Assembly: GCF_026339995.1 (NCBI RefSeq)
Contig: NZ_JAPEPT010000008.1
Span: 1-64,000, forward strand
DNA: 64,000 nt
Direction: 5' to 3'
Origin: Streptomyces sp. NBC_01481
GTDB taxonomy: Bacteria; Actinomycetota; Actinomycetes; Streptomycetales; Streptomycetaceae
The notes beneath the pieces are model-generated. The model made no database searches. It worked only from the letters and a program-made list of their open reading frames with translations, and was not told the DNA's origin. The position numbers and the translations under genes were made by a program. Of this stretch, positions 19,339 to 26,404 are shown in pieces (within the stretch, counting starts at the first letter, position 1; every line of letters begins with the position of its first letter).

Positions 19339-19850
19339 GCGTCCCCCTGATCGTCCTTGTCGGGCCCATGGGCTCGGGCAAGTCCACGGTCGGCGGACTG
19401 CTCGCCGAGCGTCTTGGCGTGCCGTACCGGGACACCGACGCCGATATCGTCGCGGCGCAGCGCCGGGAGATCTCGGACATCTTCGTCGACGCGGGCGAGC
19501 CGTACTTCCGTGAGCTCGAACGGCAGGCCGTACGCGCCGCGCTCGCCGAGCACCCGGGCGTACTCGCCCTCGGCGGCGGCGCGATCCTCGACGACTCGAC
19601 CCGCGAACTGCTCGCCGGGCTGCCCGTCGTCTATCTGTCGCTGGACGTCGAGGAGGCGGTACGGCGGGTCGGCCTCAACCAGGCGCGCCCCCTGCTCGCC
19701 GTCAACCCGCGCCGCCAGTGGCGCGAGTTGATGGACGCACGCCGCCATCTGTACACGGAAGTCGCGCGCGTCGTCGTCGCCACCGACGACCGCACCCCCG
19801 AAGAGGTCGCCCAGGCGGTCCTCGACGCTTTGGAGCTGAAGGACGTATGA
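19335..19850 (+). CDS. aroK: Shikimate kinase
   Basis: This 171-residue P-loop kinase phosphorylates shikimate at the 3-hydroxyl. Walker A is GPMGSGKST (about residues 8-16). Shikimate-binding residues appear in DTDADI, FRELERQAV and LGGGAIL, and the lid Arg is in NQARPLL. Length is normal for the family. It starts with a GTG overlapping aroC by 4 bases and overlaps aroB by 4 bases, so it is co-translated with both. Confidence 0.95.
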   Translation: MSVPLIVLVGPMGSGKSTVGGLLAERLGVPYRDTDADIVAAQRREISDIFVDAGEPYFRELERQAVRAALAEHPGVLALGGGAILDDSTRELLAGLPVVYLSLDVEEAVRRVGLNQARPLLAVNPRRQWRELMDARRHLYTEVARVVVATDDRTPEEVAQAVLDALELKDV

Positions 19851-20938
19851 CGGACCAGGCTGTGACCCGTATCCAGGTCGGCGGCACGGAAGGCTCCGAT
19901 CCGTACGAGGTGCTGGTCGGCCGGCAGCTGCTCGACGAGCTGCCCGGGCTCATCGGCCGGGCACAGCGCGTGGCCGTGCTGCACCCGGAGGCCCTCGCCG
20001 AGACGGGTGAGGCGATCCGCGAGGACCTCGCCTCCCAGGGCTTCGAGGCCATCGCGATTCAGCTGCCCAACGCCGAGGAGGCCAAGACCGTCGAGGTCGC
20101 GGCGTACTGCTGGAAGGCGCTCGGCCAGACCGGATTCACCCGCTCCGACGTCATCGTCGGCGTCGGCGGCGGCGCAACCACCGATGTCGCCGGGTTCGTC
20201 GCGGCGACCTGGCTGCGCGGGGTGCGCTGGATCGCCGTGCCCACGACCGTGCTCGCCATGGTCGACGCGGCGGTCGGCGGCAAGACCGGCATCAACACCG
20301 CCGAGGGCAAGAACCTCGTCGGGGCCTTCCACCCGCCCGCCGGGGTGCTCTGCGACCTCGCCGCGCTCGACTCGCTGCCCGTCAACGACTACGTCAGCGG
20401 CATGGCCGAGATCATCAAGGCCGGTTTCATTGCCGACCCCGCGATTCTCGACCTCGTCGAGTCCGATCCGCAGGGCGCGCGCAGTCCCGCAGGACCGCAC
20501 ACCGCCGAGCTGATCGAGCGCTCCATCCGGGTCAAGGCGGAGGTCGTCTCCAACGACCTCAAGGAGTCGGGCCTGCGGGAGATCCTCAACTACGGCCACA
20601 CGCTCGCCCACGCCATCGAGAAGAACGAACGCTACAAGTGGCGGCACGGCGCGGCCGTCTCGGTCGGTATGGTCTTCGCCGCCGAACTGGGCCGCCTGGC
20701 GGGCCGGTTGGACGACGCGACCGCCGACCGGCACCGCTCGGTCCTGGAGTCCGTCGGGCTGCCGCTGACCTACCGCGGCGACCAGTGGCCCAAGCTCCTT
20801 CAGACGATGAAGGTCGACAAGAAGTCCCGTGGCAATCTGCTGCGGTTCATCGTCCTCGACGGCCTCGCCAAGCCGACCGTGCTGGAGGGCCCTGACCCGG
20901 CGGTGCTGCTCGCCGCGTACGGAGAGGTGTCCGCATGA
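19847..20938 (+). CDS. aroB: 3-Dehydroquinate synthase
   Basis: This 363-residue NAD- and zinc-dependent enzyme makes 3-dehydroquinate from DAHP. The glycine-rich NAD site is VGVGGGATTDVAGFVAATWLRG. The zinc-binding Glu is in NDYVSGMAEIIKAG, and zinc-binding His residues are in LNYGHTLAHAIE and KWRHGAAVSVGM. The ATG overlaps aroK by 4 bases, and the stop overlaps aroQ. Confidence 0.96.
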   Translation: MTDQAVTRIQVGGTEGSDPYEVLVGRQLLDELPGLIGRAQRVAVLHPEALAETGEAIREDLASQGFEAIAIQLPNAEEAKTVEVAAYCWKALGQTGFTRSDVIVGVGGGATTDVAGFVAATWLRGVRWIAVPTTVLAMVDAAVGGKTGINTAEGKNLVGAFHPPAGVLCDLAALDSLPVNDYVSGMAEIIKAGFIADPAILDLVESDPQGARSPAGPHTAELIERSIRVKAEVVSNDLKESGLREILNYGHTLAHAIEKNERYKWRHGAAVSVGMVFAAELGRLAGRLDDATADRHRSVLESVGLPLTYRGDQWPKLLQTMKVDKKSRGNLLRFIVLDGLAKPTVLEGPDPAVLLAAYGEVSA

Positions 20939-21375
20939 CGCGTCAGGTGCTGGTACTCAACGGCCCCAACCTCGGAAGGCTGGGCTCGCGCGAGCCCGAC
21001 GTCTACGGCGCGACCTCCTACGCGGGTCTGGTGGAGACCTGCCAGGAGCTCGGCAAGGAGCTCGGCTTCGACGTCGACGTGCGGGAGACGAACGACGAGG
21101 GCGAGATGATCCGCTGGCTGCACGAGGCCGCGGACGGCTCAATTCCGGTCGTTCTCAACCCCGGTGCCTTTACGCACTATTCGTACGGGATGCGCGACGC
21201 GGCCGCCCAGCGGACCGCCCCGCTGATCGAGGTCCACATCTCGAATCCGTACACCCGCGAGGCATTTCGGCACACTTCGGTGGTCGCGGCGGTCGCCAGC
21301 GGCACGATCGCGGGCTTCGGCATCGGCTCGTACCGGCTCGCTCTGCGGGCGCTGGCCGAGGAATTGACTGGCTGA
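20935..21375 (+). CDS. aroQ: Type II 3-dehydroquinate dehydratase
   Basis: This 146-residue dodecameric-type enzyme dehydrates 3-dehydroquinate. It has the family N-terminal signature LVLNGPNLGRLGSREPDVYG with the catalytic Arg and Tyr, VVLNPGAFTHYSYGMRDA, and EVHISNPYTREAFRHTSV with the catalytic His region. Length is typical. It is the last gene of the aro run, overlapping aroB by 4 bases. Confidence 0.95.
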   Translation: MTRQVLVLNGPNLGRLGSREPDVYGATSYAGLVETCQELGKELGFDVDVRETNDEGEMIRWLHEAADGSIPVVLNPGAFTHYSYGMRDAAAQRTAPLIEVHISNPYTREAFRHTSVVAAVASGTIAGFGIGSYRLALRALAEELTG

Positions 21376-21498
21376 CAGGGCACTTCGGACGGCTCCCGGC
21401 CGTTCCCACGGGGGGCGAACGGGAAGGTACCGTTCGGTAGCAAGGCGGCCTGGAGGGCGCCTGACCAGCGTGAGTCGTACGAGACGGAGTGGCACCGG

Positions 21499-22545
21499 AT
21501 GCAGCACGCAGTGGGGGGTCCGCTGCCTCCGCCCCAGGAACCGGGGCAGGGACCGGCCGGATGGACACACAGCGCCCAGCACCCGGGGCCGCCGCCGGGC
21601 GCTCCCGCGGGACCCCCGCCGCCGCACGGCCGGCCCCCCGCCGGACCACCTCCCGGCGCACCCGCCGGACCCCCGCCGCCGCATCCTGCCGTGCCGCCGC
21701 AGGGCCGGCCGCCTGCCGGGCCTCACCCGGGCGCCCCTGCCGGGCCTCCGCCCGGCGCGCCGGGCGGCCCGCCGCACTCGCAGGGACAGCACCCCGCAGG
21801 ACCGCCACCGGCGGCCCCCGCCGGGCCCCCGCACACGCACGGCGGGCACCCCGCCCCCGGCTGGACCGGTCCCACCCCGCGGCACGCCTCGGCCCCGCCC
21901 TCCCGTGAGACCACGGGCCACATCCAGCTGCCACCCGGCGGACCGGTTCCCATGCCCGCGCCGCCCCCGGCCGACAGCGGCACCGGCACGGCCACGCTCG
22001 CCGTGCTGCTCATCGGCCCGGCCGGCGCGGGCAAGACGACCGTGGCCAGGCACTGGGCCGCCGCCCGGCGCGTCCCCACCGCGCACATCAGCCTCGACGA
22101 CGTACGCGAATGGGTCTGCTCCGGCTTCGCCGACCCCCAGTCCGGCTGGAACGACCACTCCGAGGCGCAGTACCGCCTCGCCCGCCGCACCTGCGGATTC
22201 GCCGCCCGGAACTTCCTGGCCAACGGCATCTCCTGCATCCTCGACGACGCCGTCTTCCCCGACCGCCCGGTCGTCGGCCTCGGCGGCTGGAAGCGCCACG
22301 TCGGCCCCGGGCTGCTGCCCGTGGTCCTGCTTCCCGGCCTCGAGGTCGTGCTGGAGCGCAACGCCGAGCGCAGCGGAAACCGCCGCCTCTCGGACGAGGA
22401 AGTGGCCAGCATCCACGGCCGGATGGCCGGCTGGTACGGATCGGGGCTGCCGATCATCGACAACTCCAAGTACGACGTGGAGACCACGGCCCGGGTGCTC
22501 GACGATGTGCTGGCCCGGTCCATCGCCAGCCCGCCGAACTGGTAG
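21499..22545 (+). CDS. P-loop AAA/kinase-like protein with proline-rich N-terminus
   Basis: This 348-residue protein has two parts. Residues 1 to about 155 are low complexity, built from PPGAPAGPPPPH-like repeats. The C-terminal part (about 165-348) is a small P-loop domain with Walker A LLIGPAGAGKTTVARHW, SLDDVREWVCSG, and an Arg-rich LERNAERSGNRRLSDEEV lid-like segment. The latter part resembles the zeta-toxin/chloramphenicol-phosphotransferase/nucleotide kinase superfamily. The substrate is unknown. It follows aroQ by 123 bases and precedes the M24 gene. A weak GGAG lies 9 bases before the ATG. Confidence 0.75.
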   Translation: MQHAVGGPLPPPQEPGQGPAGWTHSAQHPGPPPGAPAGPPPPHGRPPAGPPPGAPAGPPPPHPAVPPQGRPPAGPHPGAPAGPPPGAPGGPPHSQGQHPAGPPPAAPAGPPHTHGGHPAPGWTGPTPRHASAPPSRETTGHIQLPPGGPVPMPAPPPADSGTGTATLAVLLIGPAGAGKTTVARHWAAARRVPTAHISLDDVREWVCSGFADPQSGWNDHSEAQYRLARRTCGFAARNFLANGISCILDDAVFPDRPVVGLGGWKRHVGPGLLPVVLLPGLEVVLERNAERSGNRRLSDEEVASIHGRMAGWYGSGLPIIDNSKYDVETTARVLDDVLARSIASPPNW

Positions 22546-22611
22546 CCCGCGGGCCGGCCGAGCCCACCCCCGGTCGGACGCGCTGACCAGGCCGGACCGC
22601 GCGACCGCTCG

Positions 22612-22617
22612 TAGGCT
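22612..22617 (+). promoter_or_regulatory. -10 element for a probably leaderless M24-family transcript
   Basis: TAGGCT is followed by only six bases before the ATG at 22624, with no ribosome binding site between them. No convincing -35 was found. Confidence 0.4.
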
Positions 22618-22623
22618 CGGAAC

Positions 22624-23730
22624 ATGTCAGAGGTGTATGGGGTCCGCCGCGGCCGGCTGCGGGACCGGTGCGCGGCCACCGGCAGCGCCGGGGTTCTTGT
22701 CTCCCGCCCCGCGAACGTCCGCTACCTCGCGGGCGTCGCACCGCTCGGCGCCGTACTGCTGCTCGCCCCCCGCGAGGACGTCCTGCTCTGCCCCGGCACG
22801 CCCACCAGTGATCCCGCCGACGGCCGCCCCGACGAACAGCTCCGGCTGACCGTACTGCCCACCTCGGCCGGCGATCCGGCGGTCGCCGCCGCCGAGCAGG
22901 CGCGCACGGCGGGCGTCGAGTCGCTCGCCGTCGAGGAGCACCATCTGACCGTGGCCCGCCACCGCGCCCTGGCCTCGGTCGCGCCGCGGCTGCGTCTCGC
23001 CGACCTCGGCCTCGCCGTCGAACAGCAGCGCCTCGTCAAGGACGAGGAGGAGATCGCCTGCCTGCGGATCGCGGCCGAGATCGCCGACCAGGCCCTCGGC
23101 GAACTGCTGGAGTCGATCCTGGTCGGCCGCACCGAGCGGCATCTCGCGCTGGAGCTGGAGCGGCGGCTCGTCGACCACGGCGCCGACGGTCCCGCCTTCC
23201 CGACCTCGGTCGCCACCGGTCCGAATTCAGGCCGAGGGGGTCACCGCCCCAGCGACCGCCGCGTCGAGGAGGGTGATTTCCTCTCGGTCTGCGTCGGCGC
23301 GAACTATCGCGGCTACCGCTGCGAGATCGGCCGTACGTTCGTCATCGGGACGACCCCGGCAGACTGGCAGATCGACCTGTACGATCTCGTATTCGCCGCT
23401 CAGCGGGCCGCCCGTGAGTCTCTCGCACCGGGAGCCGGGTTCCGCGACGTGGACCACGCGGCCCGCCAGATCCTGGACGCGGCGGGCCATGGAGAGGGCC
23501 TCGCACCCCGCACCGGGCACGGCGTCGGACTCGAAATCGACGAGGACCCGCAGCTCGCCCCTGCGGCCATGGGTAAACTGGACGCTTGTGTGCCGGTCAC
23601 CGTCGAACCGGGGGTCCACCTCCCGGGCCGGGGCGGTGTCCGGATCGATGACACGCTCGTCGTGCGCCAGGAGGCGGACGGCGGACCCGAGCTACTCACC
23701 ATCACGACCAAGGAGCTGCTCGCGCTCTAG
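22624..23730 (+). CDS. M24 (pita-bread fold) protein, Xaa-Pro peptidase-like with altered metal site
   Basis: This 368-residue protein has the N-terminal creatinase-like domain and C-terminal pita-bread domain of aminopeptidase P and prolidase. Aligned by eye to E. coli PepP, only two of five metal ligands remain: His in TGHGVGLEI and Glu in VTVEPGVHLP. The first Asp is Cys (SVCVGANY), the second Asp is Glu (RCEIGRT), and the last Glu is Asp (GVRIDDTLVV). It may be a metal-variant or inactive member. It lies 62 bases upstream of efp, a common pairing in bacteria. An -10-like TAGGCT six bases upstream suggests a leaderless mRNA. Confidence 0.85.
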   Translation: MSEVYGVRRGRLRDRCAATGSAGVLVSRPANVRYLAGVAPLGAVLLLAPREDVLLCPGTPTSDPADGRPDEQLRLTVLPTSAGDPAVAAAEQARTAGVESLAVEEHHLTVARHRALASVAPRLRLADLGLAVEQQRLVKDEEEIACLRIAAEIADQALGELLESILVGRTERHLALELERRLVDHGADGPAFPTSVATGPNSGRGGHRPSDRRVEEGDFLSVCVGANYRGYRCEIGRTFVIGTTPADWQIDLYDLVFAAQRAARESLAPGAGFRDVDHAARQILDAAGHGEGLAPRTGHGVGLEIDEDPQLAPAAMGKLDACVPVTVEPGVHLPGRGGVRIDDTLVVRQEADGGPELLTITTKELLAL

Positions 23731-23792
23731 CTTTTCGCTGCAGCGCGCTTCCTCGGTCGTCCACCAGCGTCAGTCCAGGAGATTCCGCAACC

Positions 23793-24359
23793 GTGGCTTC
23801 CACGAACGACCTCAAGAACGGCATGGTGCTCAAGCTCGACGGAGGCCAGCTCTGGTCCGTCGTCGAGTTCCAGCACGTCAAGCCCGGCAAGGGCCCCGCC
23901 TTTGTGCGCACCAAGCTGAAGAACGTGCTCTCCGGCAAGGTCGTCGACAAGACGTTCAACGCCGGCGTGAAGGTCGAGACGGCCACCGTCGACCGCCGAG
24001 ACATGCAGTTCTCGTACATGGACGGCGAGTACTTCGTCTTCATGGACATGCAGACGTACGACCAGCTGCACATCGAGCGCAAGGCCGTCGGTGACGCCGC
24101 CAACTTCCTGATCGAGGGCTTCACCGCCAGCGTCGCGCAGCACGAGGGTGCGGTGCTCTACGTCGAGCTGCCCGCCGCCGTCGAGCTGACCATCCAGCAC
24201 ACCGACCCGGGCGTCCAGGGCGACCGCTCCACCGGCGGCACCAAGCCCGCCACGCTGGAGACCGGTTTCGAGATCGGCGTCCCGCTCTTCATCACCACCG
24301 GTGAGAAGATCAAGGTCGACACCCGCTCCGGTGAGTACCTCGGCCGGGTGAACAGCTAA
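23793..24359 (+). CDS. efp: Elongation factor P
   Basis: This 188-residue three-domain factor relieves ribosome stalling at proline stretches. Lys33 lies in the loop KPGKGPAF, which occupies the position modified in E. coli and matches the PGKGP loop described for actinobacterial EF-P that works unmodified. The C-terminal OB domain ends TRSGEYLGRVNS, as usual. The GTG at 23793 has AGGAGA upstream. It precedes nusB by two bases. Confidence 0.96.
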   Translation: MASTNDLKNGMVLKLDGGQLWSVVEFQHVKPGKGPAFVRTKLKNVLSGKVVDKTFNAGVKVETATVDRRDMQFSYMDGEYFVFMDMQTYDQLHIERKAVGDAANFLIEGFTASVAQHEGAVLYVELPAAVELTIQHTDPGVQGDRSTGGTKPATLETGFEIGVPLFITTGEKIKVDTRSGEYLGRVNS

Positions 24360-24361
24360 CC

Positions 24362-24790
24362 GTGGCTGCCCGGAACAAGGCCCGCAAGCGCGCCTTCCAG
24401 ATCCTCTTCGAGGCCGACCAGCGCGGGGCGTCCGTGCAGACGGTCCTCGCGGACTGGATCCGGCACTCGCGGTCCGACGACCGGCAGCCGCCGGTCGGCG
24501 AGTACACCATGGAGCTCGTCGAGGGGTACGCGCAGCACGCGGACCGGATCGACGATCTCATCGCCACCTACTCGGTCGGCTGGACCCTGGACCGGATGCC
24601 GGTCGTCGACCGCAACATCATCCGGCTCGGCGCGTACGAGCTGGTGTGGGTGGACGAGACGCCGGACGCGGTGGTGATCGACGAGGCGGTGCAGCTCGCC
24701 AAGGAGTTCTCCACCGACGAGTCGCCGTCGTTCGTGAACGGCATGCTCGGCCGCTTCAAGGACCTCAAGCCGAGCCTGCGTCGCGACTAG
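24362..24790 (+). CDS. nusB: Transcription antitermination factor NusB
   Basis: This 142-residue all-helical RNA-binding protein works with NusE in rRNA transcription. The Arg-rich N-terminus (ARNKARKRAFQILFEAD) and VVDRNIIRLGAYEL and SFVNGMLGRF motifs are typical. The GTG begins two bases after the efp stop, so the genes are co-translated. It is followed by two strong palindromic hairpins before the convergent bldD. Confidence 0.95.
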   Translation: MAARNKARKRAFQILFEADQRGASVQTVLADWIRHSRSDDRQPPVGEYTMELVEGYAQHADRIDDLIATYSVGWTLDRMPVVDRNIIRLGAYELVWVDETPDAVVIDEAVQLAKEFSTDESPSFVNGMLGRFKDLKPSLRRD

Positions 24791-24828
24791 CCGAGGGGCT
24801 GCCGGGGCTGGTTTCCCACCGCGCACCG

Positions 24829-24867
24829 AACGCCGACGGGGCTGGATCTTCCAGCCCCGTCGGCGTT
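24829..24867. terminator. Perfect 18-bp palindromic terminator after nusB
   Basis: Arms 24829-24846 and 24850-24867 are perfectly complementary around a TCT loop. The core AACGCCGACGGGGCTGGA resembles the palindrome at 3918-3964. It lies between convergent nusB and bldD. Confidence 0.88.
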
Positions 24868-24899
24868 TCGGCTGTAGCCGCCGGGCCTCGTCAACGCAG

Positions 24900-24936
24900 C
24901 GGAGGGCGAACCCGTACATGACGGGTTCGCCCTCCG
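24900..24936. terminator. Perfect 16-bp hairpin terminator for bldD
   Basis: Arms 24900-24915 and 24921-24936 (CGGAGGGCGAACCCGT and its complement) flank a 5-base loop, 26 bases after the bldD stop. It is a second, unrelated hairpin in the same convergent gap. Confidence 0.85.
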
Positions 24937-24961
24937 ACGTGACGTTTCTCCTGAAGTGGCG

Positions 24962-25462
24962 TCAGCCCTCTTCGTGGGTGACCGCGCGCCGCGCGTCCGC
25001 GTCGAGCACGCCCCAGCTGATGAGCTGCTCGGTCAGGACCGACGGCGACTGGTCATAGATCACGGCCAGGGTGCGCAGGTCGTCCTGACGGATCGACAGC
25101 ACCTTGCCGTTGTAGTCGCCGCGCTGGGACTGGATCGTGGCGGCATAGCGCTGCAGCGGGCCTGCCTTCTCCTGCGGCACGTGGGCGAGCCGCTCCAGAT
25201 CCAGGACGAGCTTCGGCGGCGGCTCGGCGGCCCCGCCCGGCGTGGTGCCGGGAAGCAGCTCCTGCACCGGGACGCCGTAGAAGTCCGCAAGCTCGGCAAG
25301 TCGCTGTACGGTCACGGCGCGGTCGCCGCGCTCGTACGAGCCGACGACAACGGCCTTCCAGCGGCCCTGGGACTTCTCTTCCACGCCGTGGAGGGAAAGC
25401 CCCTGCTGGGTGCGGATGGCGCGGAGCTTGGCCCCGAGCTGTTTTGCGTATTCGCTGGACAT
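24962..25462 (-). CDS. bldD: Developmental master regulator BldD (c-di-GMP-binding XRE repressor)
   Basis: This 166-residue regulator represses sporulation genes during vegetative growth when bound to tetrameric c-di-GMP. The N-terminal XRE helix-turn-helix spans about residues 8-65 (GLSLHGVEEKSQGRWKAVVVG). The C-terminal c-di-GMP signature RGD-x8-RQDD is intact as Arg114-Gly-Asp116 and Arg125-Gln-Asp-Asp128. I recognise near-identity to S. coelicolor BldD. The ATG at 25462 has GGGGAG five bases upstream. The longer frame starting at 25486 is unlikely. A matching promoter with a likely autoregulatory site lies upstream. Confidence 0.97.
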   Translation of the reverse strand: MSSEYAKQLGAKLRAIRTQQGLSLHGVEEKSQGRWKAVVVGSYERGDRAVTVQRLAELADFYGVPVQELLPGTTPGGAAEPPPKLVLDLERLAHVPQEKAGPLQRYAATIQSQRGDYNGKVLSIRQDDLRTLAVIYDQSPSVLTEQLISWGVLDADARRAVTHEEG

Positions 25463-25514
25463 ATAGCTCCCCGGACGCTGAGACAACGTGCGGCTCCGCC
25501 GCGCGGCTGGTAAC

Positions 25515-25552
25515 TCACTGTGAGGTTACGCAGCGTTACTTGGATGCGTCAA
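25515..25552 (-). promoter_or_regulatory. bldD promoter with overlapping BldD-like operator
   Basis: On the minus strand TTGACG (25547-25552) and TAACCT (25523-25528) are separated by 18 bp, a good housekeeping promoter. The palindrome TCACAGTGA (25515-25523) covers the expected start point and contains AGTGA and TCAC half sites like the BldD consensus. This fits known autoregulation of bldD. The operator assignment is inferred. Confidence 0.7.
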
Positions 25553-25638
25553 GCCGAAAAGGTCCGTCCGGATCTCCCGCGGGGGCGGGACCCGGGGCGC
25601 GGGGCGGCCCTGGTAGCGTAGGAGCGCAATTTCGACGT

Positions 25639-25673
25639 CCTTTAAGATCCGTCCCGTGAGGCGGAGAAGGAGG
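25639..25673 (+). promoter_or_regulatory. PyrR-binding RNA hairpin overlapping the pyrR ribosome binding site
   Basis: The transcript contains UCCCGUGAGGC (25652-25662), matching the PyrR binding-loop consensus UCCNGNGAGGY. It can form a stem of CCUU (25639-25642) with AAGG (25667-25670), an internal loop, and UCCG (25648-25651) with CGGA (25662-25665). The lower stem includes the start of the AAGGAGG Shine-Dalgarno at 25667-25673, ten bases before the pyrR ATG. PyrR bound to UMP could therefore block translation, as reported for mycobacteria. Confidence 0.75.
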
Positions 25674-25683
25674 TCCGTTTCAT

Positions 25684-26262
25684 ATGGACACGCCTGGCAG
25701 TTCCGATGCGGCACGCCCCGTTCTCGAGGCCCCCGACATCGCGCGGGTACTGACCCGCATCGCCCACGAGATCGTCGAACGCGCCAAGGGCGCCGACGAC
25801 GTGGTGCTTCTCGGCATTCCGACCCGCGGTGTGTACCTCGCCCGCCGGCTCGCCGACAAGCTCGAAGAGATCACCGGCCGCACGATCCCGGTCGGCTCGC
25901 TCGACATCACCATGTACCGCGACGACCTGCGGATGCGGCCCGCCCGCGCGCTGGCCCGCACCGACATCCCCGGTGACGGCGTCGACGGCCGCCTGGTCGT
26001 CCTGGTCGACGACGTGCTCTTCTCCGGCCGCACCATCCGCGCCGCGCTCGACGCGCTCGGCGACATTGGCCGGCCCCGCGCGGTACAGCTCGCGGTCCTC
26101 GTCGACCGCGGCCACCGCGAACTCCCGATCCGTGCCGACTACGTCGGCAAGAACCTCCCCACGTCGCTGCGGGAGACGGTCAAGGTCCTGCTCTCCGAGG
26201 AGGACGGTCGCGACACCGTGCTGCTCGGTGTGCGTGAGACCGCCCCGGCCGGCGAGCAGTAG
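25684..26262 (+). CDS. pyrR: Bifunctional pyr operon RNA-binding regulator / uracil phosphoribosyltransferase
   Basis: This 192-residue PRT-fold protein senses UMP and binds pyr leader RNA. The PRPP-binding motif is VVLVDDVLFSGRTIRAAL. LGIPTRGVYLARRL and VDRGHRELPIRADYVGKN are PyrR signatures. It is the first gene of the pyrimidine operon and carries its own candidate target hairpin at its ribosome binding site. The gap of 142 bases to pyrB contains another hairpin. Confidence 0.95.
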   Translation: MDTPGSSDAARPVLEAPDIARVLTRIAHEIVERAKGADDVVLLGIPTRGVYLARRLADKLEEITGRTIPVGSLDITMYRDDLRMRPARALARTDIPGDGVDGRLVVLVDDVLFSGRTIRAALDALGDIGRPRAVQLAVLVDRGHRELPIRADYVGKNLPTSLRETVKVLLSEEDGRDTVLLGVRETAPAGEQ

Positions 26263-26329
26263 CACCCCTCCGTACGCCCACCAGTCCCGTACGGACGTGC
26301 CACCTGCGCGCCCGCATGCCGCTGAGCCT

Positions 26330-26373
26330 GTCCGGGACCGCACCCCACCTGCGGCTCGGCCGCAGGCCCGGAC
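26330..26373 (+). terminator. Two-tier hairpin in the pyrR-pyrB spacer
   Basis: An outer GTCCGGG/CCCGGAC stem (26330-26336 with 26367-26373) and an inner CCTGCGG/CCGCAGG stem (26348-26354 with 26360-26366) are both perfect. It lies 31 bases before the pyrB start. It could be an attenuator within the operon or a processing site. No PyrR loop consensus is visible in it. Confidence 0.45.
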
Positions 26374-26404
26374 CCACGACCTTCAGACAACGGAGCACAC
26401 CCAG

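Noticed and set aside
25829..26404. N-terminal extension of PyrB into the pyrR gene
   Set aside because: The frame is open only as a shadow of pyrR. The known start MKRHLISAADLT is at 26405.
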